DNA of 64,000 bases, taken from assembly GCF_018446385.1 (NCBI RefSeq), contig NC_055987.1, positions 5,665,705 to 5,729,704 of the forward strand, in the 5' to 3' direction. Below are positions 35,353 through 49,100 of this stretch, piece by piece (position 1 is the first letter of the stretch; each line of letters starts with the position of its first letter). The position numbers and the translations under genes were made by a program. Below the pieces are notes generated by a model that saw only the letters and a program-made list of their open reading frames with translations, searched no databases and had not been told where the DNA came from. This DNA is from Zingiber officinale (Eukaryota; Streptophyta; Magnoliopsida; Zingiberales; Zingiberaceae).

Positions 35353-36678
35353 ATGGCGGCGAGACTACATCAGTTTCGATCTAAGGCAGTGCAAGTTTCT
35401 AACTTCGTGTCTAAGCACGGTTGCGCTTACTACAAGGAGCTTCTGGAGAAGAACAAGCAGCACATCGTGCAGCCACCGACCATTGAGAAGTGCCAGGAGC
35501 TTTCGAAGCAGCTCTTTTACACACGTCTTGCGAGGTATAAAGTTAGTTGCGGTTAATTTATCGAGTTCAGGGCCCTTTTCTTTCAATTTTATAAATTTTG
35601 TTTCTCTTAACATAATATGAATGATTTTTTCCCCTTAACCTACAGTAGAGTTTCATGAAGCTGATTCCTTTGGTTTGGTTCTCCAATCAAAGTCAGCATC
35701 TTTGCTTGATGTTAGGATCCATGTTTTGAAACATGTAAAATGCTATCGTAGATAATTTAATTTCTTAATGAGATATATTTGTACTTTCATTGCTTCCTAA
35801 AAGGCTAGATGTTCCACATAATTTAATTTCTGCTAGATATAAACCGTCGAAATAGTTAAACTATCTCCCAAACTAACTCCCAAACAACCAACTTAAAGGA
35901 ATTTAAGTTTCTTGTGGAGACACTTTGTTGTTGGATCTGGCTGACAATAATTATTGAATGGAATTATCTATCTGGATTGTTAGATGCTTGAAAGGGGTTG
36001 CCTGAATCTTGAGCTGCACTGCATTTGATAATTCATGTCATTAGTAGAATGACCTTCATGATCTCTACTAAGAACTAATATTTATGCCCTAGGCCGAGCG
36101 CTTTCCCCTTGAGCTATGGGGTGGCGTGGTATTCCACGGGAGAGGTTATTAACGTGGCACACAGACTGTGTGATGGGCATATATCAATATTTTTGGCTTG
36201 CTTTGCCGCTCTTCTGTGCTGAACAGCAGTGAGAGCGAGGCATAAGCCAACATTTGTACTTTCCTTCTCATCTCTATATATACATGGCTTTTTGATGCCT
36301 TTATTTACTCCGTGCTTAACATATTTTCATCAATTTAGCGTCTTCAAGGATGATGAAGCTTTGGAGTTTACATGATAAGGCACGGATACACTTAAATTTG
36401 AAATGATTTTAAAATTAAGATTTTGCCTTGTGAAAAAAACCTTGTACACAATGAAGTTTGTATTGTACTAATATCAACATTTTTATCACAGCATCCCTGG
36501 CCGTTGTGAGTCGTTCTGGAAAGAGCTTGATGCAATGAAGCGCATCGGGCGAAATCGGAATGATCTCACAGTTGAGGACGCCGGAATTGCGGCACTCTTT
36601 GGGCTCGAGATGTATGCGTGGTTCTGTGTAGGTGAGATCATCGGAAGAGGATTCACTTTCACTGGGTACTACGTTTAA
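35353..36678 (+). CDS. ATP20: Mitochondrial ATP synthase subunit g
   Basis: Subunit g is a small membrane subunit of the mitochondrial F-type ATP synthase that sits by the Fo rotor-stator and helps dimerise the complex. Two coding exons, 35353-35534 and 36492-36678, give 122 residues, the normal plant length. The N-terminal part has FVSKHGCAYYKELLEKNKQH and then EKCQELSKQLFYTRLA. The exon join restores LASIPGRCESFWKEL. The C-terminal part EDAGIAALFGLEMYAWFCVG continues into a single membrane helix with the GxxxG-like pattern used for dimer contacts, ending in GRGFTFTGYYV. No cleavable presequence is evident, which is normal for this subunit. The yeast name is used as symbol; plants often just call it subunit G. 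Confidence 0.95.
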
Positions 36679-37644
36679 ATCTCTTGGATACAAGGCAAGA
36701 TCTGCTTGTTTTGATTTTTGCTGTTGGGTATTTTATCTCAATTTTTCATTTACCGATAAATTCATTGAGCTGGATAGTCAGATAGACAGATTGCAATTCG
36801 TCGAATAATTTGGACGCTTGTTTCTCACGTCGGGTTTGGATACCCACAAATTGAGTTCGGTTTCTACAGTGGCATCCAATAATCTACGTTTGAGATAATT
36901 TTTTTTTTGGTAAATAACATTGTTAAAGTGTAAAATTCTTTCAGAGGAATGATTACTCTATTAAGATATAAAATTCTTTGAATTTCTTAAATCAAAAAGT
37001 ATCATGCGGTCGAAGGGTTCCAATGAGTAAAGAAAGAGTCTTCCCTTATTCTTCAATAGCATTACAAAAAAAAAAGTAAAGTATCATCTTAAAGAAAGGA
37101 GTTTAATAACTCTTAAATCAGAGGTCTGCTTCATAATAAATGCAATAAAAATGATGAAAAACATTGTTAATGAGTTCATAAGTTCATTACTAATTTTCTA
37201 GTTATTCCAAGTCTCTGCAGTAAAATAATATATTTTTAAGAATAATAAATTTATTTTCTGTCGAATTTATATTTTGATTATCAAAATTAGAAAAGAGGTT
37301 TAAAATTTTAATATTTTAGAGTAAATTCCTTTTACATTTGGCTTTTGGTGTTGGACTTTCAAGATAAAGTTTAGACTTTAATGGGTCCCACATATCATCC
37401 AATCACTGTGAGGTGAGCCATAACACAATAGAAAAAGGGAATGGGGATAGATCCCGTCACCTCCCTGTAACCCAGAACAAAAGAACCCGTCAATTCCAAG
37501 GTAACCGAGAAAGAAAGGCACCACTTCCTCCTCGCTATGGAACCTAATCCCCGGCTTGCTTCCTCTTTCTCGCCGAGATCGTAGAGAGGAGAGACGAGGA
37601 CTTGGGTTGGGCGGGAGGACCTTGAACCCCTCGCCGTAGAATGC
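36679..37644. other. Intergenic region between ATP20 and the SINA-type gene
   Basis: Positions 36679-37340 are AT-rich 3' UTR and spacer with no pattern I can name. From about 37400 to 37644 the sequence is GC-richer and likely contains the promoter and 5' UTR of the SINA-type gene. Minus-strand open frames here lack motifs and are ignored. Confidence 0.5.
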
Positions 37645-38763
37645 ATGGATTCGGAAATCATAGAATGCGTGTCGTCGATCGACGCGATGGACCAAGAGGA
37701 GACGTCCGTTCAACACCACCACTCCTCCAAGATCCACGGCGTCGCTGCTCCTCTCGCCCCTAACACCAGCGTCCATGAGCTGCTCGAGTGCCCTGTCTGC
37801 ACAAACTCTATGTACCCCCCAATCCATCAGGTAGGTTCGTTGCTATGTGATCTTTGGTCCTTTTACGCTTTTTAGGTTAACAGTTTAATCAAAAAGCAGC
37901 GGCTATCAATTGAGGTGATCGTGGAAATATTTTAATTTGGTCAACTGGAAGGATGTTAAATTGGTTGATCCTAAAATGTGCTTCTTCATTTTTCTTCAAT
38001 TTCGATCGGCCTTCCTAGTTGCTTAATATTTATGCTGCAAAATGTTTTTACAATATTTTGATTCTTGTATATCAATCCATTAACACACAGGTCCTCTCAG
38101 TTGTTATTCGACGATCTGTTTGATCTTATTGTGTCAGTCAATATTTGCATTATTTGGATATTTTCTAATTTCACACTTTTTACTGGCTTCATCTGTTGGT
38201 TAAAATGTCAAGTTTATCCTGTACCAGACTGTTATCGCCTTCCTTTTAAACTGTTTTCTAGAAAAGTAAATACATTATTTGTCAGTGTCTTCAAAAGGAA
38301 CCTAGTTGATATTTTCGAAAACTTACTTTCTTTCCACATTCTGCTTGTTATATATTTTTTAATAAATTTTGCATGCTATATTCTCACTGTATATAGCATA
38401 ATCAGATGCAATGAGACTTTGAATCTTGTCTGTGCCTACTGTACCATGCTCTATTAAGATTAACTGGATTAATGATTGGCATATTGCTAGAGCTACATAC
38501 TAGTACATTTGAGATAGTTTTTCATAATCATATGATCATTAAATATTGTCTTAGCCAGTGAACAACAATAGTATGCATTACTAAAATATAATTCTATAAA
38601 GTGTAAATGCTGCATTTTGATCCAATAACAGGAAAAACTACTATTCATTTAAAACTTTGAAGGGCAACGAGTCATGGACGCAATAAATATACTATTCTTT
38701 TTACTGTGCAGTATCCTTTTACAATGGCCATATTTCTAGCTGTTGGACATGTTGGTCATATAA

Positions 38764-38803
<40 letters not shown>

Positions 38804-41098
38804 GTATGTGCTGCTTTCAGCGTATATACTTCCTCCCATGTAGATGATGAGTACTATCTTGTTATTGTTTTTGAATTGTGTTGCAATCTCGCTAAAAATG
38901 ATCACTTAGTACAAGCTTTACAAAATGTGATTGTACCTGCGTAGTAGTTGGCAGTAGACATTTATGGGAAGGTCATTTCTTCCACAAGAAAGATGATGAT
39001 TGAATCTGTTAATCATAGTATTTTAAGATTTTTTTGATCCCATTCAATTCCTATGAATTTCATTTAGGGCCCGTGACTTTGGGGAGAATTTTTGTTAAAC
39101 TAACTATTAGAGCTAGAGAATTGTTCCAAAAAAGATAAACCAAATTCTTATTCCAACTCTGAAAATGGTAAACTTTTTGAATTGTTATTATATGGGCTTC
39201 ACTCGACATGGCTCTTTATTGCCTGCTATGATCATCAGCTATATTAACATTTAGTTAATCGAGATTGTTATAATTAAAGGAAAATGCATGACTTTTAGTT
39301 TCCTTATTTGATAAGGTTTGATAGAAAGATAATTACAGTGATGCCATTACAGAAATACTAGATTATAGAACCCATCTAAGCACATGAAATCTCAATTGCT
39401 AGCACAGATAGTGGTTAAAGAAAGAATAGACTCAAGGGTTAATTGTACTGCAACTCTTTTTAGAAAGGGTTAATTTCACTTTGGTACTTCCTAATCTCTA
39501 AAGCTGTACAGTCAAATAGTAATTGTGGCACCTTGAGCATAGTGCCTTTATTTTTGCAGTAGCATGAACTGTTTGGCTGCTGATTTCAATTTAGTAACAC
39601 ATTATTAGCATTCTTTTTACTTAGTTAACAGATTAGTTATGTTTGTAGGATTACAAATTGTCTACCAAATCAAATACTACTACACTGCACTCTACTCAGC
39701 CAATTTATGGTGCATAGGACAAAATATAAATATTTATTCCATAATTGAATTTACTTGTATCACAAGAAGTTTCTGTGCAATTTCAAAAGTTAAGGATTTC
39801 CGGAGTGCAAATAATCCTTTCCCAAGGGTAAGAACCTTCTGCCTGAGAGCTAACCGCGGTGCTAACATCATTAATTATGCCTTTATGTTGATTTTGGTTA
39901 GGTTGCTTTAATCATTATTCTTAGAAATTGTATTGATATTCTTATTTCCAATTGTGAATACCTCTCTTTCTTCTTGCAAAATAGTTGTACATAGATTTTA
40001 TAGTTGTTTTATTCATAGATAGCTTGATCTCTTACATATTTTTTCATACATGTTTATGTGCCATAGTTTAACTAGCAAAGCATTTTGGCATAGAATGAGG
40101 GCTATTTCTTATACTAAAATTGCCTACTTTTGCAGTGTCAAAATGGGCATACACTGTGTTCGACATGTAAAACAAGGGTGCACAACCGTTGCCCTACTTG
40201 TCGCCAAGAGCTTGGAGATATCAGGTGCTTGGCACTAGAAAAGGTGGCTGAATCACTTGAGCTTCCATGCAAGTACTACTCGCATGGATGCCCTGAAATC
40301 TTCCCATACTACAGCAAGCTGAAACACGAAGCTCAATGCAACTATAGACCATACAATTGCCCATATGCGGGATCTGAATGCTCTGTTATCGGGGATATCC
40401 CTTTTTTAATTGCACATTTAAGAGACGATCACAAAGTTGACATGCACACGGGTTGCACGTTCAATCATCGATATGTTAAATCTAATCCACGAGAAGTTGA
40501 AAATGCCACATGGATGTTGACTGTAAGTTCACATTCTTCGTTTTCTGATCTCGTAAGTTCGTTAATACGTTTTTAATCATTTTACATTCTTAAAAAGAGT
40601 CTGAGGAAGGGTGAGCAATTGAGTTAGTTGCCTGTTCAAACGAGCTATCTTTAGAAATCATATTTTTCTAGCCTCATGGAAAATTACCCTCTTGAATAGA
40701 TTTTTCAGTTTGTTCACTTGTGTTACGATTTGCAGGTGTTTCACTGTTTCGGGCATTACTTCTGCTTGCACTTTGAGGCCTTCCAGCTCGGGATGGCTCC
40801 TGTTTATATGGCGTTTCTGCGCTTCATGGGGGACGAAAATGAAGCCAGAAACTTCAGCTTCAGCCTTGAGGTCGGGGGCATTGGAAGGAAACTGATATGG
40901 GAAGGAACACCTCGAAGCATTCGCGACAGTCACCGCAAGGTCCGTGACAGTCACGACGGGCTCATCATACAGAGAAACATGGCACTCTTCTTCTCCGGAA
41001 GCGATAGGAAAGAGCTGAAGCTGAGAGTGACCGGCAGGATATGGAAAGAGCAGCAGAACAATGAGGCTGGTGTTTGCATGCCGAATCTCTTTACCTGA
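37645..41098 (+). CDS. SINA/SINAT-type RING E3 ubiquitin ligase
   Basis: Seven-in-absentia proteins are dimeric E3 ligases that attach ubiquitin to regulators (in plants NAC factors, autophagy and brassinosteroid components). Three coding exons, 37645-37830, 40136-40522 and 40736-41098, give 311 residues, normal for SINAT proteins. The RING is C49-x2-C52...C63-x3-H67-x2-C70-x2-C73...C81-x2-C84, split by the 2.3-kb first intron right before C63. A SIAH-type zinc-finger region follows (CKYYSHGCPEIFPYYSKLKHEAQC and the H-L-R-D-D-H segment), then the TRAF-like substrate-binding and dimer domain from VFHCFGHYFCLHFEAFQLG to the end (MPNLFT). All key residues are present. An out-of-frame ATG at 37641 overlaps the start and could lower initiation. 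I cannot say which SINAT paralogue this is. Confidence 0.95.
38766..38802. repeat. (GA)n microsatellite in SINA-type intron 1
   Basis: An uninterrupted AG dinucleotide run of about 37 bp. Confidence 0.95.
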
Positions 41099-42473
41099 TG
41101 ATTTGCTCCATTCGATCTGATTGTCGTGAGGTAGTATGAAATTTTATGATCTTGTTGTATTTTTAACACTTGTATCGGTGCACGATCAGGACATTGGTTC
41201 CATAATTTCAAGGGTCTGTTTGCTTACAGCAAGTGCTAATAAATAAGGAAACATGCAAAAGATATATGATAATAAAGACCAACTTTTATGAAGCTAGCAA
41301 CAGAGCAAGAAATTAACGACATCACTGACGATGCACGGGCACAGAGTGTCTGTATACACTCCAATATTATATTTTAAAAAAATATAACTCGTATAGCTTT
41401 CATGTAGACTAGGTAGCAATCAGTCATGTGTGATTCTGTCTATTTTGAGCTAAATCGTATAAGGTGTGGGTTTGGCTTAGTCCATGGGTTGGTTTGGACA
41501 AAGGTGGCTCGGTTCATAGTCCAAGTCGAGCATGAAGATTGAGTTGGACTTAGGGATGGCCAACCAGGCTTAGGCCATGACTAGATGTTTGACCCAGCCG
41601 TCATGGGCCATGCATAGCATGCCCCATGATGGTCCATGTTAGGCAAGGGTAGTGTTCGATTTGTATGAGTTCATTATTATTGAAAGATTAAGAACTTGAT
41701 CCATGTTCATTCACATATCAACATTGTGCTTACTCATTGGCAGATTTTAATGGTGATTGGGAAGATAGACACTGATGAGTGGAGCGATTCTGTCAAATGA
41801 AATCCATCATTGTTTACGGAATATGAATCTTCCATATTTAACGTGAATATTGAATATCAAATTGATATTGCCATCAATTAGGTCTGAGGTTCGAATCAGG
41901 TAAAATCGAGGTAAATATCAAACAGATAGTCTTTATTAAGTAATGGATTTGTTGAAGGAAAAAAAACGATCCATTTTAAGTGGTAATTATTTGTATTTAC
42001 CAAATTGCTAATAAACAGTTTTGATATGCAGCATCTAAGCACTGATAATCTTTGGAGGCTCATCTTATATAGTATTCTATATAATCATTATCATCACCAT
42101 CAAATTGTATTAAGGTGGCAACTGCTCAACTGTGGATAATATGAAATAGAAAATTTACAAATAATGGTTGCGAATATCAGGTCTTATGCTAGTCTAATAA
42201 GATGACACAAGCCAGCAAGGGCAACAAAGAATGGACCTCAAAGAAAGAACAAAATAATGGTACCTTTAATTATACTACTACTTCAATCATAGAAGCATGC
42301 CTATTCACAAATAGACACCTAACTTAAGAATCAATATCATCTGGATCTATGCTGCCTCTATATCAAATCAAATCGTCAATTAGTCATCGCTACTTGTGGT
42401 GTCGGGAATAACTGACTGTCCGGAAGTTTTTCACTGAGAATATGTATTTTCTGGATCCATTCAAGAACTGACA
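41099..42473. other. Intergenic space between two convergent genes
   Basis: It contains the 3' UTR of the SINA-type gene and probably that of the epimerase on the other strand. At about 41450-41660 a GC-richer patch with TTGGTTTGGAC, CATGGGCCATG and similar short words looks like a diverged repeat. No gene is seen. Confidence 0.5.
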
Positions 42474-43124
42474 CTACTGGAAAATAGGTTCTCTGTTGAG
42501 AAACTTTGGCACTTCGAAACTAAGGTGCTTCCCATTGTTCGTGCCAAACAATCCATAGTTAAGGTCTTTTCCACTGGCAACCTCAGGTGATCTATCAACA
42601 TGGTGCTTTCCGCTTGCATCCTCAAATGATCCGAAAGTAATGTGCTTCCCATTAGCAATCTCAGACAATCCATAAATAGGCTGCTGGTGGTGACCATTCT
42701 TGAACGATCCAAATGTGAAGTGTTTCCCATTCTTAGGTAACACATAAATTGGGCGATTCTCATTAGTTGTCTCAAATGATCCAAGAGTAACGTGCTCCAC
42801 ATTAGTAGTTTCAGTTGGCCCACAACTAACATGCTTCTTACTGGTAGTTTCAGTTGGACCACAACTAACATGCTTCTTACTGGTAGTTTCAGTTGGTCCA
42901 TAAGAAGCATAATTCCCATTAGCAACGGCAGCCAAATCACAAGTGGCATGCTTCTTATTAGCTATTGCAGTCAATCCAACAGCGGTGGGTTTCCAGTAAG
43001 AGCTCTCTAGTGATTCATGATGAATATGATGCTTTCCATTAAGAATCTTAGGCAATCCACCAGTATGGTGCTTTGCATTTGTAGTTTCAGGTAATCTACA
43101 AGTAGGTTGATTTTCATTAGCAGT
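42474..43124 (-). repeat. 39-bp coding minisatellite in the last epimerase exon
   Basis: On the minus strand the tail splits into about 16 units of 13 residues (39 bp), most of them like E-T-x-N-G-K-H-x-x-x-G-x-P/F. Examples are [13 protein letters not shown] twice in a row, [26 protein letters not shown] and [14 protein letters not shown] few units are 11, 12 or 16 residues long. The nearly identical pair (about 42820-42900) shows recent tandem copying; the other units have diverged. Because 39 is a multiple of three, other frames stay open too, which explains the competing open frames on both strands. Confidence 0.88.
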
Positions 43125-46100
43125 CTCGGGTGATCCAAACCCCCATGGGTTTTTGCTAGCCCAATTCCATTGATCTTGACACATCTCTTCAATGCCATAC
43201 TTAGCCCTGCACAGAAGCCATCAAATTTTATTCAAATAAGTTTCTTTAAAAAAATTGCATTCTAGTCTACACTGGAGAGATGTATCTAATCATTAATGCT
43301 TGATAGGCCATACTTCCAACGTAGTTCCTTCTCTGCTTTGGCAGTGGATGCGTAAACAATTGCAGCATCACCTGGTCGCCGTGCAGCCATGAGCAAAGGA
43401 ATTTTCTGGGTATACCAACTATCATTTATTAGACAAAGGAGAGTGGCATAGACAACAGAAGTGAATTAGCAATAGCACCTTTCCAGAAGCCTTCTCAAAA
43501 GCTGCTACCATCTCAAGAACAGATGTCCCTCTCCCAGTTCCTAGATTATAGACTTCACATCCTGCTTTTTACAGAAAAATGTTAAATCACAATACAAAGG
43601 TTGCTCTGTAATAGGTATTAGGAAGCATAACATATTATTATGTTGGCAAGTACGGTCCCAGAGTATAAAGTTTAAGGAACCACTTGTAACAAGATACAGA
43701 CAAACATTTAGTTAGTGTTTGTACTTAATATGTTACAGAGTCGCAGGTAAGAGTTGTGCTGAAACACATTGCCTTTGCTTTCCAAAAGCATGACAAGTAA
43801 AACATGCCATGAAAAGAAACCAATATTTTGGCTGCACCATAGTCATAATATTAGTGGTTTGTTTCAATCAGTCCATGGTTATATGCTTCCTTTTAGCAGT
43901 TCTTCTAATTCACGATATTATTAAATTAAACAAGGCATAATTGTTGCACTGACAAAAGCAAGTTCATGGATCTGTTTAGATCTTGTTGACTATGGACTAC
44001 AATTGAACCTTTTGACAACCATGACCATCCATCAGTGGTCATGTTGAAATAAGCCACAAACTAATAAGGGAATCTAGCAACAATCCATGTCGATGAACAG
44101 AGAGCAGCTATAGTGCATCCTGTAAGTAAGGCCAATTTGGCTTTGTCTTCTGAATAGGTTTCACAAAGGTGGAACTTATTTAATCAAGGTGAAAAGATTC
44201 CTTTCCCCTGATATCGACCAAAGTCGTCCTTATCAATTATCATAGGTAGTTACCAAGTCTTGCTACCTGGTCTAGCATCTTAAACGCAAGTTAATCAAAA
44301 AAATGTCAAATGGTATGTACAATTCTTTCTCTCATTTGTCATTTTTAGGTTTCAAATTGTTTTTAACGTGACAAATAATGTGTATGTCTCTTTCCAAAAA
44401 AAAAAAAAAAAATTTAAATCTACATATGCACACAGCCTTTCACCTTTATAAGATTCGTAGTTAAATGAAACTCCCCTATGAAATAGTAGTTCTAGTCTAC
44501 CATTGATCTCAAAATTGAAGTCTGAAAAGAATCATGACAGTTTTCATAATCCATCAAACAGTTTCAGTTATGATAAAAATGCTTTGAATGATGACAATTT
44601 TGCAGCCTTCAGGCCATCATTTAGTGATGGCTAGATAACATAAATTTCACATGCGAAAATACATAGGTATTGGATTGCACCAAACTTCGCCAACATAGCT
44701 ATTTTAAGACAACAAACAAGATGATGAAATGCAAATTAAATGTTTAAACGCACCTATCTTAGAACCCTCAAATATCTTCTGCAGGGCTGCAATATGTCCC
44801 TCGGCTAAATCAACCACATGAATGTAGTCCCTTACCTGAAATGGCAGTATAGTATTCAAGACCAGATATTAATACTGAAAAATTATCTAAAATGATATAG
44901 AACTCAACTGACTTTTTTGGTCAGGCTGAAAACAATTAAGCTGAAGGTTATATAGGTAGCATAAAAAATCTTACATAACAGAATATGGAAATAAATTTTA
45001 GTACAAAATGGAAAAGAAACACATCTAGTATCCTATATATTTTTACAACCTATGATCAAGGTCAAATGAAATGAAATATTTTTGTCTGAAAAAGTGTGCT
45101 CATACAATGCTGAGTAGCTGAATCAAAGTTCAATATTAGGCCATAGGACATTACCTAACTTAACTGGTGTTTAATCTTCAAGAAAATGGTTGGATAATGT
45201 ATATAAACCTATTTTAGAAATTTCCACTTAGAAAATGCTATCATGTTTTAGAAAACCTCTTCATAACATACTTGAAAAACTAATCAATTGGTATCTGCTT
45301 GAAAGCACTGATGGAGTCAGGCAAATGATTAAATAAAAGTCAGATATATTAAAATCATTTCTGAACTAGATTGGAGTTCGTGGAAAAATGATATGTAAAA
45401 TTCTCAAAGAAAAACAAAGACCAGTACCCCAGTGCCATCCTTAGTTGAATAATCATTTCCATATACCGTAAGGACAGATCTTCTTCCAACGGCTACTTGT
45501 TGTACAAAAGGCATGAGATTATTGGGAATTCCTTGAGGATCTTCACCAATGTATCCACTGGGATGTGCTCCAACAGGATTAAAATATCTTAGCAGTATTA
45601 CATCCCATTCACCGTCACTTTGACAGATATCACGACAGATATCTTCAGTCATAAGCTGCTTACAATATAATCCAAGGATTATTAGCTCTCATAGAAGATG
45701 AAAAAACATTGCACAAAGGCAAAGCTGAAGAAAAAACCTTGGTTCGTCCATATGGGTTCATTGCACTTAGAGGAAATTCTTCTGTACAGGGTACCTCCTT
45801 GGGCCACCCATAAACAGTTGCTGATGAGGAGAATACCAGCTGAAAAGATAAAGATATATTAGGTATCAAATGATTGTTAACTGAAAATAACCACCACTAT
45901 CACTGTGCACAGGTAACATGTAAATTTCATCCAAGTTAAATAAATCATTTTCTATAAGACTCAAATTCATGGGCTAAAGACAATAGGAAGTCAAAACTTA
46001 AAGCGAAACCTCAAGTATTAAATTAATACTGATAGAGAAATTTCAGACAAAGAACACTTAAAAATGGTGAAGTTGCCAGAAAGACTGACACAATGATGGT

Positions 46101-49100
46101 GAAGTTGACACAATACACTCGAGCTACAAATGCAACCTAGGTGCCTAAGTTACTCCAGGTGATATTCCAAAGTATTTAGATGGAACCTACACCCTAAATA
46201 TCTACTTCTATACCCCATTTGCAATTCCATGAAGGAAATATGGATTTTACCTCCCTTCCAGATAGTGGAGGGCCACCCTGGAGGGGCCACCGAGGTGACG
46301 ATTTCACCTTTTTACTACCAATGAAGGAAATATGGATTTAGTAAAGAATGTCACCAGAATCAGTTCACCTAGTATGCAGTGCATCGACTCAGAGGCAGGT
46401 GCTCAGATAATACAGTTGTTACTACAGGATGAAAAAGTGAAAGCAACAGTAAATTGGTAAGTTGCATAAAAGAGAGTTTTTCTCAACTCATATGAGAATT
46501 AATTGTGAGAACGGTACCATTCTGTTAAATATTTAATGCTTTTAGACATTGTGAATAACTGTTAGTACTTATTCACTATTGGTTGTACTTTTGCTTCATT
46601 GTGCTTGGTGATATGATATTAGAATCTTGGCAAGAATGTTGAGGAATCACCAAGACTACATGGAAATCTATGATTGTTTATTAGAGTCATTTGTTTAATA
46701 AATGTAAGAGAGAGATACCAGATGAGCTGTCTTTTGAACAATTATCTATGATAAGAATCCTTTTATTTGTGCCAAAGTCTTTGACAATGTCCCATCCACA
46801 AATGGAACAATGTTCTCATACAAATTCTCAATAAAATAGGGAAATTGTTCCTACAGATGGAGCATTTATCTCATGCACATTGTAAGAGGAGTCTGATTTC
46901 AATAGATGTTCTAGTGCTCTTTTAACAAGCCTGAACCTTTAGGTATTTTCATCAAAGTATTTAATTTGATAGTAACTAAAATTGGACTATTGAAAGAAAA
47001 ACACAGGACTATGCTTACCTTTTTGCATCCATTTTCAGCCATTACTTCAAGTAAATTGATTGTGCCGATGAGGTTGTTATTGTAATAAAGTAAAGGTTCT
47101 TTAACACTTTCACCAACAGCTTTTAGTCCAGCGAAGTGTATAACAGCATCAAACCTGCAGAAACAAACAGGCATATGAGCTTTAAGGAAAAAAGGGCAAA
47201 ATGATGTCATGCAACGTTAAAAAGGATATCCAAACAAAATCGGAAGCGGAAAGGTAATTGACTGAGAAATAATAAGCAGCAAAGGTCTAAATCACAGTGT
47301 ATTAGACTTGGCAGCCTCAGCTGTCAAATATTTGCATATGTTATCATCCATTGTACAACAATATATTAAAGAACCAGAAATAACTATTCAAGCAAATAAC
47401 AAGGAACCTTCAGCATGCAACGCCAAACAAACATCCACACAGTTAGCAGTCTTTAGTCACTCGCATTAACTAAACCATTCAGTTTCTTGAAGCAATATCT
47501 AGTGTTCTAGTATAATTTAATATTTTATTTACTGTCAATTACATCTCATGGGAGCACATCTCTTTTAAAAAGCAGTTGAACATTATACTAATACTAGAAA
47601 TAAAGATATATACTAAATTAACACCTTTAACAATTTTGAGCTGGAAGATGAATCTGAGGTATGTAACCCCTATTGTCGGTTTATATAATTCAGTTAATGA
47701 ATTATAAGAAATGTATTGATTCACCAAGAAGACTCTTTATCCCAGATTAAACTGAGAATAAGCCATTCAATGTGGAAACAAGTGTGTCATTTCTTTTTGG
47801 GATCACATTGTGCCACCATTATATACTGTAATGGAATCCTCTAGAAGGGAAAATTATGATCCAAATGAAATACAAATAATCAAGAACATGAAATCAGATA
47901 ACACGACCATTTTATCAAAATATTTTAAAACAGACATCAAGAAAGGCCACTGGAAGATAAGGAGGAACATTCATAAAATGGCAAGAGGAGCTAAAAGAGT
48001 AATCAAGTTGCTTCATAAATTACAAAATGTCAAAAAGTAAAAGTAATATTGATGCTAGTAGAATAGAACCATACTTGTTTGATGAAAAAATTTTCTCCAG
48101 TGCTTTCCTGTCTCGAAGATCAACCTACACAACCACCAAAGCATGCTAAAAATCAAATTCATGGATTCAATCCTGTGGTTATTATAGGAATAAAGAAATG
48201 GTATTTTGCAATACCCAATGATGGGTATTTTAACAAGGTATACATCTGTCAAGACTAGTGAGTAATCAAACTTTAAGAAATTTTATTTCAGATATTAACT
48301 TGATATGCATTATAAATTTGAGCAAACATGTTTTTCCTTTCTAAATTCAATTTTGACTGTCTTTTATTTGGAAAGAAAACTTTTTGGGTACCCAAATTCA
48401 GAAACAAAGGACCTTTCTATGCATTGCATTTACCATCATTTTACAACATATAGTTCAAAGGTGGTATGCGTTTGTTGTGCTTCTAGAAGTTGGATAATTA
48501 AATCTTAAAATTTGCAGTATGAGTATGAAATTGTTGTCTAAATTTCAGGTGTTTCCCCCCTCTTTTAAAAAATAAAAATAAGCAATCTGCATGTATGCGG
48601 AGCATATTCCAATTTCCAAGTGAAACAATTTCAAACTTAGATGCGTGGTGAAAGTTCTTAATACTAAATTAGAACCAGTTAACTCACATTCCCAGGAACC
48701 CAGAGATCATATAGCCAACTGGTATTCAGTCAAGAAATCTTAGTCATAAATTTAGTCATGAAGAGATTATAAAGAGACTTGTGTGGCTTATTTGTTGATT
48801 GAAGAAATGTCAAAATGAATACAATGTTTTTTAGTTGGCAACTTGGCATATTGCATAATACCTTGTCGCTAACTCTATGTAAACATGTGTTTCATAACTT
48901 CAATGAGGCACTTCATAACAAGCGAGACCAATATTATCCAAACAATTATGCAAGGGTTAAGATGTGTCTGCGCTGCTGTATGGAATTCCAAATTTGATGA
49001 ATCACTGCAGTTAGAAATTGAAATTATGATGCCAAGAACATTGAAAAGTGGTGAAACCCTTCACATTTTGGCAGCATCTTCTAGTAATAAGATATTAAAG

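Noticed and set aside
36088-36135. tRNA-like words (reverse strand ATAGCTCAAGGGGAAAGCGC)
   Set aside because: Only a box A-like half is present. No box B at the right distance and no cloverleaf could be found, so it is not a tRNA or a clear SINE.
42461-42949. 162-residue minus-strand frame with repeated [11 protein letters not shown]
   Set aside because: It is the shifted-frame shadow of the epimerase repeat tail. The tail frame is the one continuous with the conserved enzyme.
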